A stretch of 23,811 bases of DNA from an uncultured Collinsella sp. (GCA_900541025.1 UQIL01000028.1:1-23811), one strand, 5' to 3'; positions 1 to 7,313 are shown, numbered from the stretch's first letter. A program made the numbers and translations. The notes: generated by a model not told the origin, from the sequence alone.

Positions 1-84
1 GATATCGGACACAGGGGCCGCAAGGGCCCTTACACCAACTTTCTCGACACTACCGTTGGAAACCGACTTGCAGCAGCGCCAGCG

Positions 85-1314
85 CTATACGCGTGTGGCG
101 TCCTTGGGGCTCATGGTCATGCTCTGGAAGCGATTTTCCATGTATTCATTATCGAAATACTTGCCGTAGAACTGCGCGACGGGAATATCCGGCTCCGTGC
201 CGTTGACGCGCTGATACCAGTAGTCGAGCGATTGCAGCGTCATGACGCCGTCGATCAGCATGATGATGGTAAAGATGACGGTGGCTGAGTAACGACTCTT
301 CCAGGGAATCATGTTAATGAGCTTGAGCAATCTTGGCAGCAGCAGCTTGATCCAGATGAGTCCGCCCAGGCCCCACAGGCAGGCGAAGCCTGTGCAGGTG
401 CGTCCGCCCGTAAGCACGGCGAGTGGATCGGGCATGCCAAAGAGCTTCATATGCGAGTAGCTCCACGAGACCACACCGAACGAGGTCTGCATAAACCAGC
501 CCACGAACACCTCAAAGCTTGCGCCAAGTAGGGCGCTCACCAAAAAGATAATGATGGGGTTCTTTTTGTAGAAGCGGTTGAGCACCATGGTCATGAGTAC
601 GGCGCCAAATCCGTAGATGGGGCTGAAGGGACCAAACAGCATGCCGGCGCGGTTCTGGTAGACGCCCGGGTCATCGACCGTCATATGCCAGATGTCCTCC
701 AGGATGAGGCCCAGCACGCAGCAGACAAAGAACACCCAGAACAGGTTGAAGTAGTTGAGCTTGATGTAGCCTTCGCCGGTCTCATCGCGGCCGAGCATGC
801 CCTCGGCGGCGGCGTCGCGATCGAGCATCTCCTGCAGGCGGCGCTGCAGTTCGCGCTCCTGACGAAGCGTGGGGTCAACGGTGGCCGAAAGCGCGATGAG
901 GATGCCGAGCTGGATGGCGGGGCGCAACAAGAACGGCCCGATACCCTGGAGCATCACGTCGACCAAAAGCTCGACGACGGTAAATGCGATAAGGATATAG
1001 GACAGGCGTGCGGCGTTGCGGCGCTGGTCCTTGATGAGGTCCAGGCCGAAGATGATTAAGATGACCGCGCTCGCCGCCGAGAGGATGATGCCGGCGACGA
1101 TAAGGCCGACCGCGACGAGCGTGTTGTCGCCGAGTTTGGCGGCGGCGTTGCCGTTGATGAGTGCGGTGATGACCTGCCACATAAAGGCGCCGACCGACGG
1201 GAGCGTACCAACACCGGACAGGATGCACAGGACGGCGTACACCTTAATGATGAGGGGGATCTTCTTGACCTCCGTGGCGCTGGGGACGCTGGGGTCGAGT
1301 TCGTTTCGATCCAT
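85..1314 (-). CDS. CmpB-like multi-pass membrane protein (putative ABC-transporter type IV family)
   Basis: This is a 409-residue integral membrane protein of unknown function. Hydrophobic segments lie near residues 20-50, 67-94, 104-122, 130-145, 190-207, 233-246, 253-275, 305-330 and 343-360. A charged cytoplasmic-looking stretch at about 148-183 splits the protein in two. The second half (about 185-335) carries the signature I associate with the Clostridia-type CmpB family (PF06541), notably GPFSPIYGFG at 228-237 and the conserved Glu/Trp segment around 268-273. Despite the family name, no ATPase or binding protein is adjacent, so a transport role is unproven. ATG at 1314 follows a GAGAAAGG ribosome site. 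The gene is monocistronic here and divergent from purF. The N-terminal half resembles generic four-helix membrane modules and I cannot name it. Confidence 0.75.
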   Translation of the reverse strand: MDRNELDPSVPSATEVKKIPLIIKVYAVLCILSGVGTLPSVGAFMWQVITALINGNAAAKLGDNTLVAVGLIVAGIILSAASAVILIIFGLDLIKDQRRNAARLSYILIAFTVVELLVDVMLQGIGPFLLRPAIQLGILIALSATVDPTLRQERELQRRLQEMLDRDAAAEGMLGRDETGEGYIKLNYFNLFWVFFVCCVLGLILEDIWHMTVDDPGVYQNRAGMLFGPFSPIYGFGAVLMTMVLNRFYKKNPIIIFLVSALLGASFEVFVGWFMQTSFGVVSWSYSHMKLFGMPDPLAVLTGGRTCTGFACLWGLGGLIWIKLLLPRLLKLINMIPWKSRYSATVIFTIIMLIDGVMTLQSLDYWYQRVNGTEPDIPVAQFYGKYFDNEYMENRFQSMTMSPKDATRV

Positions 1315-1369
1315 ACAGAACCTTTCTCGTTTTGTCCTAGGCTACAAGGATACGCCGCCGACCTGCTAA

Positions 1370-1392
1370 AAGACAGGACGAACGTCCCAATT
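1370..1392. repeat. Short GGGAC-core palindrome
   Basis: The segment contains GGACG-AA-CGTCC. Read on the minus strand it is TTGGGACGTTCGTCC, sharing GGGACGTTC with the larger palindrome at 5319-5356. It may be a degenerate member of the intergenic palindrome family seen elsewhere in the window. Its small size makes chance possible. Confidence 0.35.
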
Positions 1393-1497
1393 GCAACAAT
1401 GTAAGCCCTAACGGCGGGCGAGACGCGCCGCAACGGAAGCATGCGGGATCGTCGGTCCCGAGGCGATTGCCCAATAAAATGTTTGGCTGCAAAACGG

Positions 1498-1503
1498 ATT
1501 ATA
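1498..1503 (-). promoter_or_regulatory. Candidate -10 box (TATAAT) for the CmpB-like gene
   Basis: The minus strand reads TATAAT here, about 180 nt upstream of the start codon at 1314. No convincing -35 hexamer is seen 16-18 nt upstream. It sits back-to-back with the purF -10 box in a 295-bp divergent region (1315-1609) with no gene. That region also holds a short hairpin around 1443-1460 (CGGGA/TCCCG). Confidence 0.35.
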
Positions 1504-1562
1504 AGCTCGGTGGGCTTTTAAAAAGCGCTGCTCATGCGCTGGGGAGCACGTCGCGCCGTGCG

Positions 1563-1568
1563 TATAAT
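1563..1568 (+). promoter_or_regulatory. Candidate -10 box (TATAAT) for purF
   Basis: A perfect TATAAT sits 42 nt before the purF start, which would give a leader of roughly 35 nt. The -35 region about 17 nt upstream (around 1540-1545) is G-rich and does not resemble TTGACA. No purine riboswitch-like structure was recognised in the short leader. Confidence 0.5.
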
Positions 1569-1609
1569 AGGGCGGGTAACGCCAAATAACGAGGCTCTGA
1601 GGGGATGCC

Positions 1610-3280
1610 ATGTCTCAAGAAACCATCCGCGCGGCCGAGCGTGCCACGGGACAGGTGACGACCATGTCGACGTATGATCCGGACTCCGACCAGCTGCATG
1701 AGGAATGCGGCATCTTTGGTGTGTGGGCACCCGATCGCGATGTGGCTCGGCTGACGTACTTTGGTCTGCGCGCGTTGCAGCATCGCGGCCAGGAATCGGC
1801 GGGAATCGCCGTGGGCGATGGCGGCACGGTTATGGTTCGTAAAGACCTGGGACTGCTCGATCGCGTGTTCTCCAACGCTGACCTGTCGACGCTCTCCGGC
1901 CAGCTGGCCGTGGGCCACGTGCGCTATGGCACTGCCGGCGCCAAGAGTTGGGAAGCCTCGCAGCCGCATCTTTCTACCATCAACAGCGTCATCATCGCGC
2001 TTGCTCACAACGGCACTCTGGTCAACACCGACGAGCTGCGCCGTCAGCTGATCGAGCTGGGCGTGCCGTTCCTCTCCAATTCGGATTCCGAGGTCGCGAC
2101 CAAGCTTATCGGCTACTTCACCCAGCGTACGGGCCACCTGCGCGAGGGCATTCGCAAGACCATGGAGCTCGTGCGCGGCGGCTACGCCATGACACTCATC
2201 AACGAGCAGGCGCTCTACGCCTTCCGCGACCCGCATGGCATTCGCCCGCTGGTGCTGGGCAAGCTCGTGGACGAGGGCCTGGACCAGGCCGACGCCGCTT
2301 CTGTTTCGCAGCTGCCCTCGCAAGACGGTGCCTCGACGGTCGACTCCGCCGTCCATGTCACGCGCGCCGGCGGCTGGGTCGTTGCTTCCGAGACGTGCGC
2401 GCTCGATATCGTGGGCGCCGAGTATGTCCGTGATGTCCGCCCCGGCGAGATCTTGCGCATCAGCGCCGAGGGTCTGGTGTCCGAGCAGGGTGTGCCCGCA
2501 GCCGAAGAGTCCGCTAACTGCATCTTTGAGCAGGTCTACTTTGCCCGCCCCGACTCCATCATGAACGGCAAGAGCGTCTACGCCTGCCGCTACGACATGG
2601 GTCGTCAGCTGGCACACGAGGAGCCCGTCGAGGCCGACCTGGTCATCGGCGTGCCCGACTCCGGCCTGCCGCCCGCGGAGGGCTATTCGCACGAGAGCGG
2701 CATTCCCTTTGGCGAGGGCCTCATCAAGAATCGCTATGTGGGCCGTACGTTTATCGAGCCCACGCAGGAGCTGCGCGCCATGGGCGTGCGCATGAAGCTC
2801 AACCCGCTGCGTGACAACATCGAGGGCAAGCGCCTGGTCGTGATCGACGACTCCATCGTACGCGGCACCACCATGGTGCAGCTCGTCAAGATGCTACGCA
2901 ATGCCGGCGCCAAGGAGATTCACATCCGCATCAACTCGCCCGAGGTCATCTGGCCGTGCTTCTACGGTATCGATACCGACGTGCAGTCGCAGCTCATCAG
3001 CGCCAACAAGACGGTCGAGGAGATCTGCGAGTATATCGGCGCCGATTCGCTGGCCTTCCTTTCGGTTGAGGGCCTGCTGAAGGTCATGCCCAAGGGCGGC
3101 TACTGCGATGCGTGCTTTACCGGCCGTTATCCCGTGGCGATTCCCGAGAGCTTTGGTCGCGACAAGTTTATGGAGGGCTTTAAGCCCCGTAACCTTGATA
3201 AGCCGCTGCACTTTGACGACGACGCCGTGGTCGAGAAATACGACGACCGCAGCTGGGAAGAGAAGCACGGCGAGGCCTAA
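1610..3280 (+). CDS. purF: Amidophosphoribosyltransferase, Fe-S type
   Basis: PurF catalyses the committed step of purine synthesis, moving glutamine amide nitrogen onto PRPP to give phosphoribosylamine. The 556-residue protein has an N-terminal Ntn glutaminase domain and a C-terminal PRTase domain. The nucleophile should be Cys33 in EECGIFGV, exposed after removal of a 32-residue propeptide. The PRPP loop VIDDSIVRGTT is at 411-421. Cys263, Cys450, Cys499 and Cys502 match the four ligands of the [4Fe-4S] cluster known from Bacillus subtilis PurF, so this is the oxygen-sensitive class. Residues about 222-252 form an Ala/Asp/Ser-rich insertion between the glutaminase core and the first ligand Cys, absent in the short family members I recall. 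ATG 1610 is preferred over the in-frame ATG at 1664 because GAGGGG lies just upstream of it. The TAA stop is embedded in a repeat element. Confidence 0.97.
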   Translation: MSQETIRAAERATGQVTTMSTYDPDSDQLHEECGIFGVWAPDRDVARLTYFGLRALQHRGQESAGIAVGDGGTVMVRKDLGLLDRVFSNADLSTLSGQLAVGHVRYGTAGAKSWEASQPHLSTINSVIIALAHNGTLVNTDELRRQLIELGVPFLSNSDSEVATKLIGYFTQRTGHLREGIRKTMELVRGGYAMTLINEQALYAFRDPHGIRPLVLGKLVDEGLDQADAASVSQLPSQDGASTVDSAVHVTRAGGWVVASETCALDIVGAEYVRDVRPGEILRISAEGLVSEQGVPAAEESANCIFEQVYFARPDSIMNGKSVYACRYDMGRQLAHEEPVEADLVIGVPDSGLPPAEGYSHESGIPFGEGLIKNRYVGRTFIEPTQELRAMGVRMKLNPLRDNIEGKRLVVIDDSIVRGTTMVQLVKMLRNAGAKEIHIRINSPEVIWPCFYGIDTDVQSQLISANKTVEEICEYIGADSLAFLSVEGLLKVMPKGGYCDACFTGRYPVAIPESFGRDKFMEGFKPRNLDKPLHFDDDAVVEKYDDRSWEEKHGEA

Positions 3281-3319
3281 AACCTGCCATTTGGGGACAG
3301 GTTTATTTTGGTAGGTTTT
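3278..3319 (+). repeat. GGGACAGG-core repeat/hairpin fused to the purF stop codon
   Basis: The element starts with the purF TAA and contains the core GGGACAGGTTTATTTTGG (3293-3310). Arms AAAACCTGCC (3279-3288) and GGTAGGTTTT (3310-3319) pair over 10 bp with one G-U. A 37-nt stretch (3278-3314) differs at only 3 positions, all transitions, from the minus-strand sequence 14369-14333 that starts at the pth stop codon. It could act as a 3'-end processing or termination hairpin, but it lacks a clean terminal U-run. Confidence 0.75.
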
Positions 3320-3382
3320 ACCTGCTATTTTGTTGATTGAACGGCGCGTGTTGTCAGGATGCGCGCCGAATCGAGGGCAACT

Positions 3383-3418
3383 ATGAGCACCGTTTGGCGC
3401 CCAGGTGGCGGACGGTAG
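3383..3418 (+). CDS. Possible 11-codon leader ORF before purM
   Basis: An ATG with GAGGG five bases upstream opens an 11-codon frame (MSTVWRPGGGR) ending in TAG, 18 nt before purM. The rest of the purF-purM gap (3320-3436) holds a GGCGCG/CGCGCC hairpin around 3341-3369. The spacing and ribosome site suit a leader peptide, but there is no conservation evidence and chance is a real possibility. Confidence 0.2.
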   Translation: MSTVWRPGGGR

Positions 3419-3436
3419 TGGGAGAGGAAGGCTCAG

Positions 3437-4540
3437 ATGAGCGACAGCAAGCATGTGACGTATGAGGATGCCGGCGTCGATACCGCCGAGGGCGGTCGCG
3501 CCGTCGATGCTATTAAGCAAATGGTTAAGGACACCAACCGCCCCGAGGTCATCGGCGGTATCGGTGGCTTTGGTGGCCTGTTCTCGGCCGCCGCACTTAA
3601 GGATATGGAAGACCCGATCCTGATCAGCGGTACCGACGGCGTAGGCACCAAGCTCGCGCTCGCCCAGATCATGGACCGTCACGAGACGGTGGGCCAGGAC
3701 CTGGTCGCCATGTGCGTTAACGACATTTTGGCTTCGGGCGCCGAGCCGCTGTTCTTCCTGGACTACGTTGCCATCGGCCACATTGAGGCCGAGCACATGG
3801 CAAAGATCATCAAGGGCGTGGCCGATGGCTGCAAGCTCGCGGGCTGCGCGCTCGTGGGCGGAGAGATGGCCGAGCATCCCGGCGTCATGGCTCCTGCCGA
3901 CTACGACCTTGCCGGATTTACCGTGGGCGTCGTCGACCGTCCCAAGATGCTCGACCCCGCGAACGTCCGCCCCGGCGATGTCATCCTGGGCCTGCCCTCC
4001 ACCGGCGTGCATTCCAACGGCTACTCGCTCGTGCGTAAGGTCATCGGTGTTGACGGCATCAAGCCGGGCACGCCCGAGGCCGCCGCTAAGGCCGAGGAGC
4101 TGAGCCGTCCGCTCGAGGAGCTCGGCGGTGCTTCGCTGGCCGACGCCCTGCTGGCCCCCACGCGCATCTACGTCAAGCCGATTCTGGAGCTGCTGCGCAA
4201 TGGCGCCAACGTTCATGCCATTGCCCACATCACCGGCGGCGGTATTACCGAGAACCTCAACCGCGCGCTTGCCGACGACGTCGACGCTGTGGTCACCCGC
4301 AACGGCGCCGAGATGGGCTGGGATGTTCCGCCCGTCATCACCTACGTGTCGCGTCAGGCCGAGCTCGCGCCCAACGAGGCATGCAAGACCTTCAACATGG
4401 GCGTCGGCCTGTGCCTGATCGTCGCCCCCGAGGACGAGGCTGCCGTGACCGAGGCCCTGGTTGCGCTGGGCGAGAAGCCGTTCCGCGTGGGCGAGTGTGT
4501 CGAGGGTTCCGGTAAGGTCGTGTACTCCGATGAGCGCTAA
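3437..4540 (+). CDS. purM: Phosphoribosylformylglycinamidine cyclo-ligase (AIR synthetase)
   Basis: PurM closes the imidazole ring, converting FGAM to AIR with ATP in step five of purine synthesis. The 367-residue product has the usual PurM/ThiL layout. GTDGVGTKL (65-73) and DLVAMCVNDILASGAEPLFF (88-107) form the nucleotide-binding N-terminal half. GGEMAEHPG (141-149), GVHSNGYSLVRK (190-201) and HITGGGITEN (264-273) are the conserved glycine-rich motifs of the C-terminal half. The family more often has GGETAEMPG, so the Met and His here are mild variants. ATG 3437 follows GGGAGAGGAAGG. The gene lies 156 bp after purF and overlaps the next gene, purN, by 11 bp, which implies translational coupling. 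Confidence 0.97.
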   Translation: MSDSKHVTYEDAGVDTAEGGRAVDAIKQMVKDTNRPEVIGGIGGFGGLFSAAALKDMEDPILISGTDGVGTKLALAQIMDRHETVGQDLVAMCVNDILASGAEPLFFLDYVAIGHIEAEHMAKIIKGVADGCKLAGCALVGGEMAEHPGVMAPADYDLAGFTVGVVDRPKMLDPANVRPGDVILGLPSTGVHSNGYSLVRKVIGVDGIKPGTPEAAAKAEELSRPLEELGGASLADALLAPTRIYVKPILELLRNGANVHAIAHITGGGITENLNRALADDVDAVVTRNGAEMGWDVPPVITYVSRQAELAPNEACKTFNMGVGLCLIVAPEDEAAVTEALVALGEKPFRVGECVEGSGKVVYSDER

Positions 4541-5231
4541 CGAGCAGATGGCTGCCGCCGAGGGCCTGGACTTTGTGCCCTATACCCGCCCGACTGGCAC
4601 CGATACGGCTGAGCCGCTCAAGATCGGTGTGCTTATCAGCGGCTCCGGCACCAATCTGCAGGCGCTGATCGACCTGATCGCCGCGGATAAGCTCAATGCC
4701 TCGATTGAGCTCGTGGTGTCGAGCCGTCCTTCGGCCAAGGGTCTGCAGCGTGCCGAGCGTGCGGGTATCCAGACGCTTACGCTGTCCAAGGATGTCTATG
4801 CCGACCCCATCGCCGCCGACGAGATCATCGCGCACGAGCTGCTCGAGCGCGACTGCGAATATGTGGTCATGGCCGGTTACATGCGCATGGTGCACACGCC
4901 GCTGCTGGCGGCGTTTCCCAACCGCGTGGTCAACCTGCATCCGGCGCTGCTGCCGAGCTTTACCGGCGCGCATGCGATCGACGATGCGTTTGCTCGCGGC
5001 GTCAAGGTGACCGGCGTGACCGTGCACTTTGCCAACGAGATCTACGACAACGGCCCCATTATCGCCCAGCGTGCGCTGACTGTCGAGGAGGGCTGGGATG
5101 TCGATACGCTCGAGGAGCACATCCACGCGATCGAGCATGTGCTGTATCCCGAGGTCGTGCAAATGCTCGCCGACGGTCGCGTTCACGTGCTGGAGAACGG
5201 CAAGGTCGCAATTGATGCGCCTCGCGGCTAG
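4530..5231 (+). CDS. purN: Phosphoribosylglycinamide formyltransferase (formyl-folate dependent)
   Basis: PurN transfers a formyl group from 10-formyl-tetrahydrofolate to GAR. The 233-residue protein contains GSGTNLQ (38-44), NLHPALLP with the catalytic Asn and His, and VTVHFANEIYDNGPI, whose Asp aligns with E. coli Asp144. All three catalytic residues are therefore present. About 29 residues precede the first beta strand (LKIGVLISGSG), longer than in E. coli PurN. An upstream in-frame start at 4461 exists inside purM, but ATG 4530, overlapping the purM stop in the usual coupled style, is more likely. No strong ribosome site is seen, only AAGG about 15 nt upstream, which fits coupling. A terminator-like hairpin follows. 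Confidence 0.95.
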   Translation: MSANEQMAAAEGLDFVPYTRPTGTDTAEPLKIGVLISGSGTNLQALIDLIAADKLNASIELVVSSRPSAKGLQRAERAGIQTLTLSKDVYADPIAADEIIAHELLERDCEYVVMAGYMRMVHTPLLAAFPNRVVNLHPALLPSFTGAHAIDDAFARGVKVTGVTVHFANEIYDNGPIIAQRALTVEEGWDVDTLEEHIHAIEHVLYPEVVQMLADGRVHVLENGKVAIDAPRG

Positions 5232-5262
5232 TGGCGCACAGTACAATTTAGCCGAGTAGTCA

Positions 5263-5307
5263 GGGTGGTCATTGGCGCCAAGGCGCAAGTGGCCATCCTT
5301 TGTTTTA
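5263..5307 (+). terminator. Rho-independent terminator after purN
   Basis: Arms 5263-5279 and 5282-5298 form a 17-bp stem with one mismatch and three G-U pairs around a two-base loop, followed by TTTGTTTTA. It closes the purine gene group. A TACAAT at 5242-5247 lies just upstream and could be a promoter reading through it, but this is weak. Confidence 0.7.
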
Positions 5308-5318
5308 GGTAGTCATCG

Positions 5319-5356
5319 GGGACGTTCTTGAATGACTAGTCGTTTAAGAACGTCCC
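5319..5356. repeat. 38-nt near-perfect GGGAC palindrome
   Basis: Left arm 5319-5337 (GGGACGTTCTTGAATGACT) and right arm 5338-5356 pair over all 19 positions, allowing two G-U pairs, with GACTAGTC at the centre. An outer TAGTCA/TGACTA pair extends it on both sides (from 5310 to about 5365). It lies directly before the ribosome site of the PTS gene and belongs to the GGGAC-core palindrome family. Confidence 0.75.
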
Positions 5357-5383
5357 AGGTGACTAGGTGAGAGAGGTGAGCGC

Positions 5384-5848
5384 ATGGCGGATAACGAAGC
5401 GCTGTTTACGCCTGAGCTGGTGTTTTTTGATTGGGAGTGCGCGACGCCGGGCGAGGTGTTTGCGCGCCTCGAGGGTGAGCTCGCTCCGCGCGGCTACATT
5501 GCGCCCGGTTGGCTCGACGCCGTCCGCACGCGTGAGGACGCCTATCCCACGGGTCTCGCTATGCCGGCGGCAAACATCGCCATTCCGCATACCGATCCGG
5601 GATTTGTGGCCAAGCCCTATATCGCGGTGGTAAAGCCCGCCACACCTGTGACGTTCAGCGCAATGGCAGGCATGGGCGCCCCCGTGCCGGCGCAGATCAT
5701 CATCAATCTGGGCATTGCCGAGCCGGGCGGCCAGGTCGAGGCCCTGCAAGCACTTATGAATATCTTTATGGATGCCGACGCTGCAGCCGATGTGCTCGGC
5801 CAGACCACGCCGCAGGGCATGGTCGACGCCATCCGTCGCCACTTCTAA
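5384..5848 (+). CDS. Orphan PTS EIIA component, fructose/galactitol type
   Basis: The 154-residue protein is a single PTS_EIIA type-2 domain (PF00359), which passes phosphate from HPr to a sugar-specific EIIB. The phosphorylated His is most likely His69 in NIAIPHTDP. The sequence style resembles GatA-like galactitol IIA subunits. No EIIB, EIIC or sugar-metabolism gene is adjacent. It may therefore serve a transporter encoded elsewhere, or act as a regulatory phospho-carrier. ATG 5384 is preceded by GAGAGAGGTGAG. A GGGAC palindrome lies upstream and a cluster of repeats downstream, so it appears to be transcribed alone. Confidence 0.85.
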   Translation: MADNEALFTPELVFFDWECATPGEVFARLEGELAPRGYIAPGWLDAVRTREDAYPTGLAMPAANIAIPHTDPGFVAKPYIAVVKPATPVTFSAMAGMGAPVPAQIIINLGIAEPGGQVEALQALMNIFMDADAAADVLGQTTPQGMVDAIRRHF

Positions 5849-5849
5849 G

Positions 5850-5882
5850 GCCGGCACTGGGGGACTGTCCCTAACCGCCGGC
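5850..5882. repeat. GGGACTGTCCC hairpin after the PTS EIIA gene
   Basis: GCCGGC arms (5850-5855 and 5877-5882) enclose GGGAC-T-GTCCC (5861-5871). The element begins right after the TAA of the EIIA gene (5846-5848). It is a member of the GGGAC-core palindrome family and may double as a 3'-end hairpin. Confidence 0.6.
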
Positions 5883-5915
5883 AGAAAAGGTACGTCCCTA
5901 ACTGCCAATTGCCAG

Positions 5916-5968
5916 ACCTGTCCCCTTTGCACCAAAATGGTGCAGATTAACCTGTCCCCCATGCACCA
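5916..5968. repeat. Tandem 34-nt-period repeat with inverted TGCACCA/TGGTGCA
   Basis: A 19-nt unit beginning ACCTGTCCCC and ending TGCACCA occurs at 5916-5934 and again at 5950-5968, 17 of 19 identical, exactly 34 nt apart. TGCACCA (5928-5934) also pairs with TGGTGCA (5938-5944) over a three-base loop. On the minus strand each unit reads GGGGACAGGT, the core of the window-wide palindrome family. Another partial copy (TACGTCCCTAAC) is at 5891-5902. Confidence 0.7.
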
Positions 5969-6035
5969 GGTGTGTCGCGGGGGCTGCGTTGTGACACAAT
6001 GGCGTTTGTTCGATTCGTGATGCGAAAGGCCAAAC

Positions 6036-7259
6036 ATGGCAAATAAGAAAAAGAACCCCGAGGTCGCGCCGACGTCCGAGCAACGGTCCCGCGCCGCCTC
6101 CAGCTCTCGCAAGAAGCAGCGCAAGACCTATGTGTCCAAGACCGTCAAGATTGTCCTGGTGGTCATCGGCGTGCTGGCGATGCTGCTCTCCGTCTCGGCC
6201 ATGGCGTGCTCCGGCCTGATGTCGCAGACCGAAAGCGCCGGCTCGGGCTATAAGCTCACTGGTGGTGTGGCGGCCACTATCAACGGCACCAACCTTACCG
6301 AGGACACCGTGACCAAGCAGATTATGAGCATGCGCACGTCCTACGGCTACACCAAGGACAAGGACTGGGCACAGTACCTGGTCGACAACGACCTCACGCC
6401 CAAGAAGTACCGCAAGCAGCTCATCGACTCCTACTCGCAGCAGATCCTGCTTCAACAGGCGCAGAAGGAGAATGGCGTGACGGTGTCGGACGAGGAGGTC
6501 GAGAAGGCTTGGAAGGACGCGTGCAAGAGCGCGGGCGGCGCCAAGACTTTTAAGGAGACTCTCAAGACCTACGGCTACACCGAGGACACCTACAAGGATT
6601 CGCTCAAGGAGAGCCTGGCGCAGCAGAAGCTCAAGGATGCCGTGGCGCCCACCAGCAAGCCCAAGGACAGCGAGATTGTCGATTACATCAATGAGAACCT
6701 GTCCAACTACAACGATGCCCGTCGTTCGTCGAATATCCTGATCAAGGTCGCTTCCGACGCATCTGACGAGGACAAGGCTGCCGCCAAGGCCAAGGCGCAG
6801 GAGTGTCTGGACAAGATCAACTCCGGCGAGCTGAGCTTTGAGGACGCCGTGGAGCAGTATTCCGACGACACCGGCTCCAAGGAGAAGAAGGGCGATGTGG
6901 GCTGGGACAAGCTCACCACCTTCGTCGACAGCTATCAGGCGGCACTCGAGGGACTCAATAAGGGCGATGTGAGCGACGTCGTCGAGTCGACCTATGGTTA
7001 TCACATCATCAAGTGTACCGACTACTTCCATGTCGATAATCAGGTCGATGACATTAAGCAGGTGCCCAAGGACATCAAGAAGTACGTCTCCAACGTGGTG
7101 AAGACGCAGGCGGCAAGCACCGCGTACAGCGAGTGGCTGGAGCAGTACAAGAAGGATGCCGACATCACCGTTAACCCCATGCCCAAGGACGTGCCGTACA
7201 ACGTCAGCCTGAAGGGCGTCACCAAGAGTTCGACCGACGATTCGTCGACGACTGAGTAA
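6036..7259 (+). CDS. Membrane-anchored parvulin-type peptidyl-prolyl isomerase (PrsA/SurA-like foldase)
   Basis: This 407-residue extracytoplasmic foldase should assist folding of secreted proteins. Residues 1-36 are basic and low-complexity, followed by a hydrophobic segment at 38-58 that acts as a signal anchor. A lipoprotein reading through Cys58 (AMAC) is possible, but the lipobox is weak and the n-region unusually long. Residues about 75-225 form a SurA-N-like chaperone region rich in Lys, Asp and Gln. The parvulin (rotamase) domain spans about 232-330, with SSNILIKV, FEDAVEQYSDD, KKGDVGW and STYGYHIIK as landmarks. The C-terminus ends in a Ser/Thr/Asp tail. ATG 6036 follows GAAAGG. The distance to the next gene (about 54 bp) suggests co-transcription with the YqeY-family gene. 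Confidence 0.88.
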   Translation: MANKKKNPEVAPTSEQRSRAASSSRKKQRKTYVSKTVKIVLVVIGVLAMLLSVSAMACSGLMSQTESAGSGYKLTGGVAATINGTNLTEDTVTKQIMSMRTSYGYTKDKDWAQYLVDNDLTPKKYRKQLIDSYSQQILLQQAQKENGVTVSDEEVEKAWKDACKSAGGAKTFKETLKTYGYTEDTYKDSLKESLAQQKLKDAVAPTSKPKDSEIVDYINENLSNYNDARRSSNILIKVASDASDEDKAAAKAKAQECLDKINSGELSFEDAVEQYSDDTGSKEKKGDVGWDKLTTFVDSYQAALEGLNKGDVSDVVESTYGYHIIKCTDYFHVDNQVDDIKQVPKDIKKYVSNVVKTQAASTAYSEWLEQYKKDADITVNPMPKDVPYNVSLKGVTKSSTDDSSTTE

Positions 7260-7264
7260 TCATG

Positions 7265-7290
7265 GGGCGGCGCTCGTGCGAGTGCCGCCC
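7265..7290 (+). promoter_or_regulatory. Intercistronic hairpin between the foldase and yqeY-family genes
   Basis: GGGCGGCGCTCG (7265-7276) pairs with CGAGTGCCGCCC (7279-7290) over 12 bp with one G-U and a two-base loop. It starts just after the foldase stop codon. No U-run follows, so it is more likely an mRNA stabiliser or partial attenuator than a full terminator. Confidence 0.5.
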
Positions 7291-7313
7291 GCACTATTGA
7301 GGAGGATTTGCAG

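Noticed and set aside
1..84. Possible gene end or RNA gene at the left edge
   Set aside because: No frame in these 84 bases could be recognised, and a small GGGCC/GGCCC pairing is not enough to call a terminator or tRNA.
1315..1609. Possible purine or PRPP riboswitch upstream of purF
   Set aside because: Only short hairpins are visible, no recognised riboswitch core, and the candidate -10 box leaves a leader of about 40 nt, too short for known purine-related riboswitches.
1532..2692. 386-residue minus-strand frame opposite purF, and similar long antisense frames opposite purM, the ABC operon, prs, glmU and nfnAB
   Set aside because: These are mirror frames expected from GC-rich codon use. 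They lack ribosome sites and family motifs and lie fully over well-identified genes.
5850..5968. CRISPR array in the repeat-rich gap
   Set aside because: The units are partly inverted, there are only two clear direct copies, the gap between copies is 15 nt, and there are no cas genes.
6147..6215. Classical lipoprotein signal on the parvulin foldase
   Set aside because: AMAC is a weak lipobox and the 36-residue basic n-region is too long; a signal anchor fits equally well, so no lipoprotein call was made.
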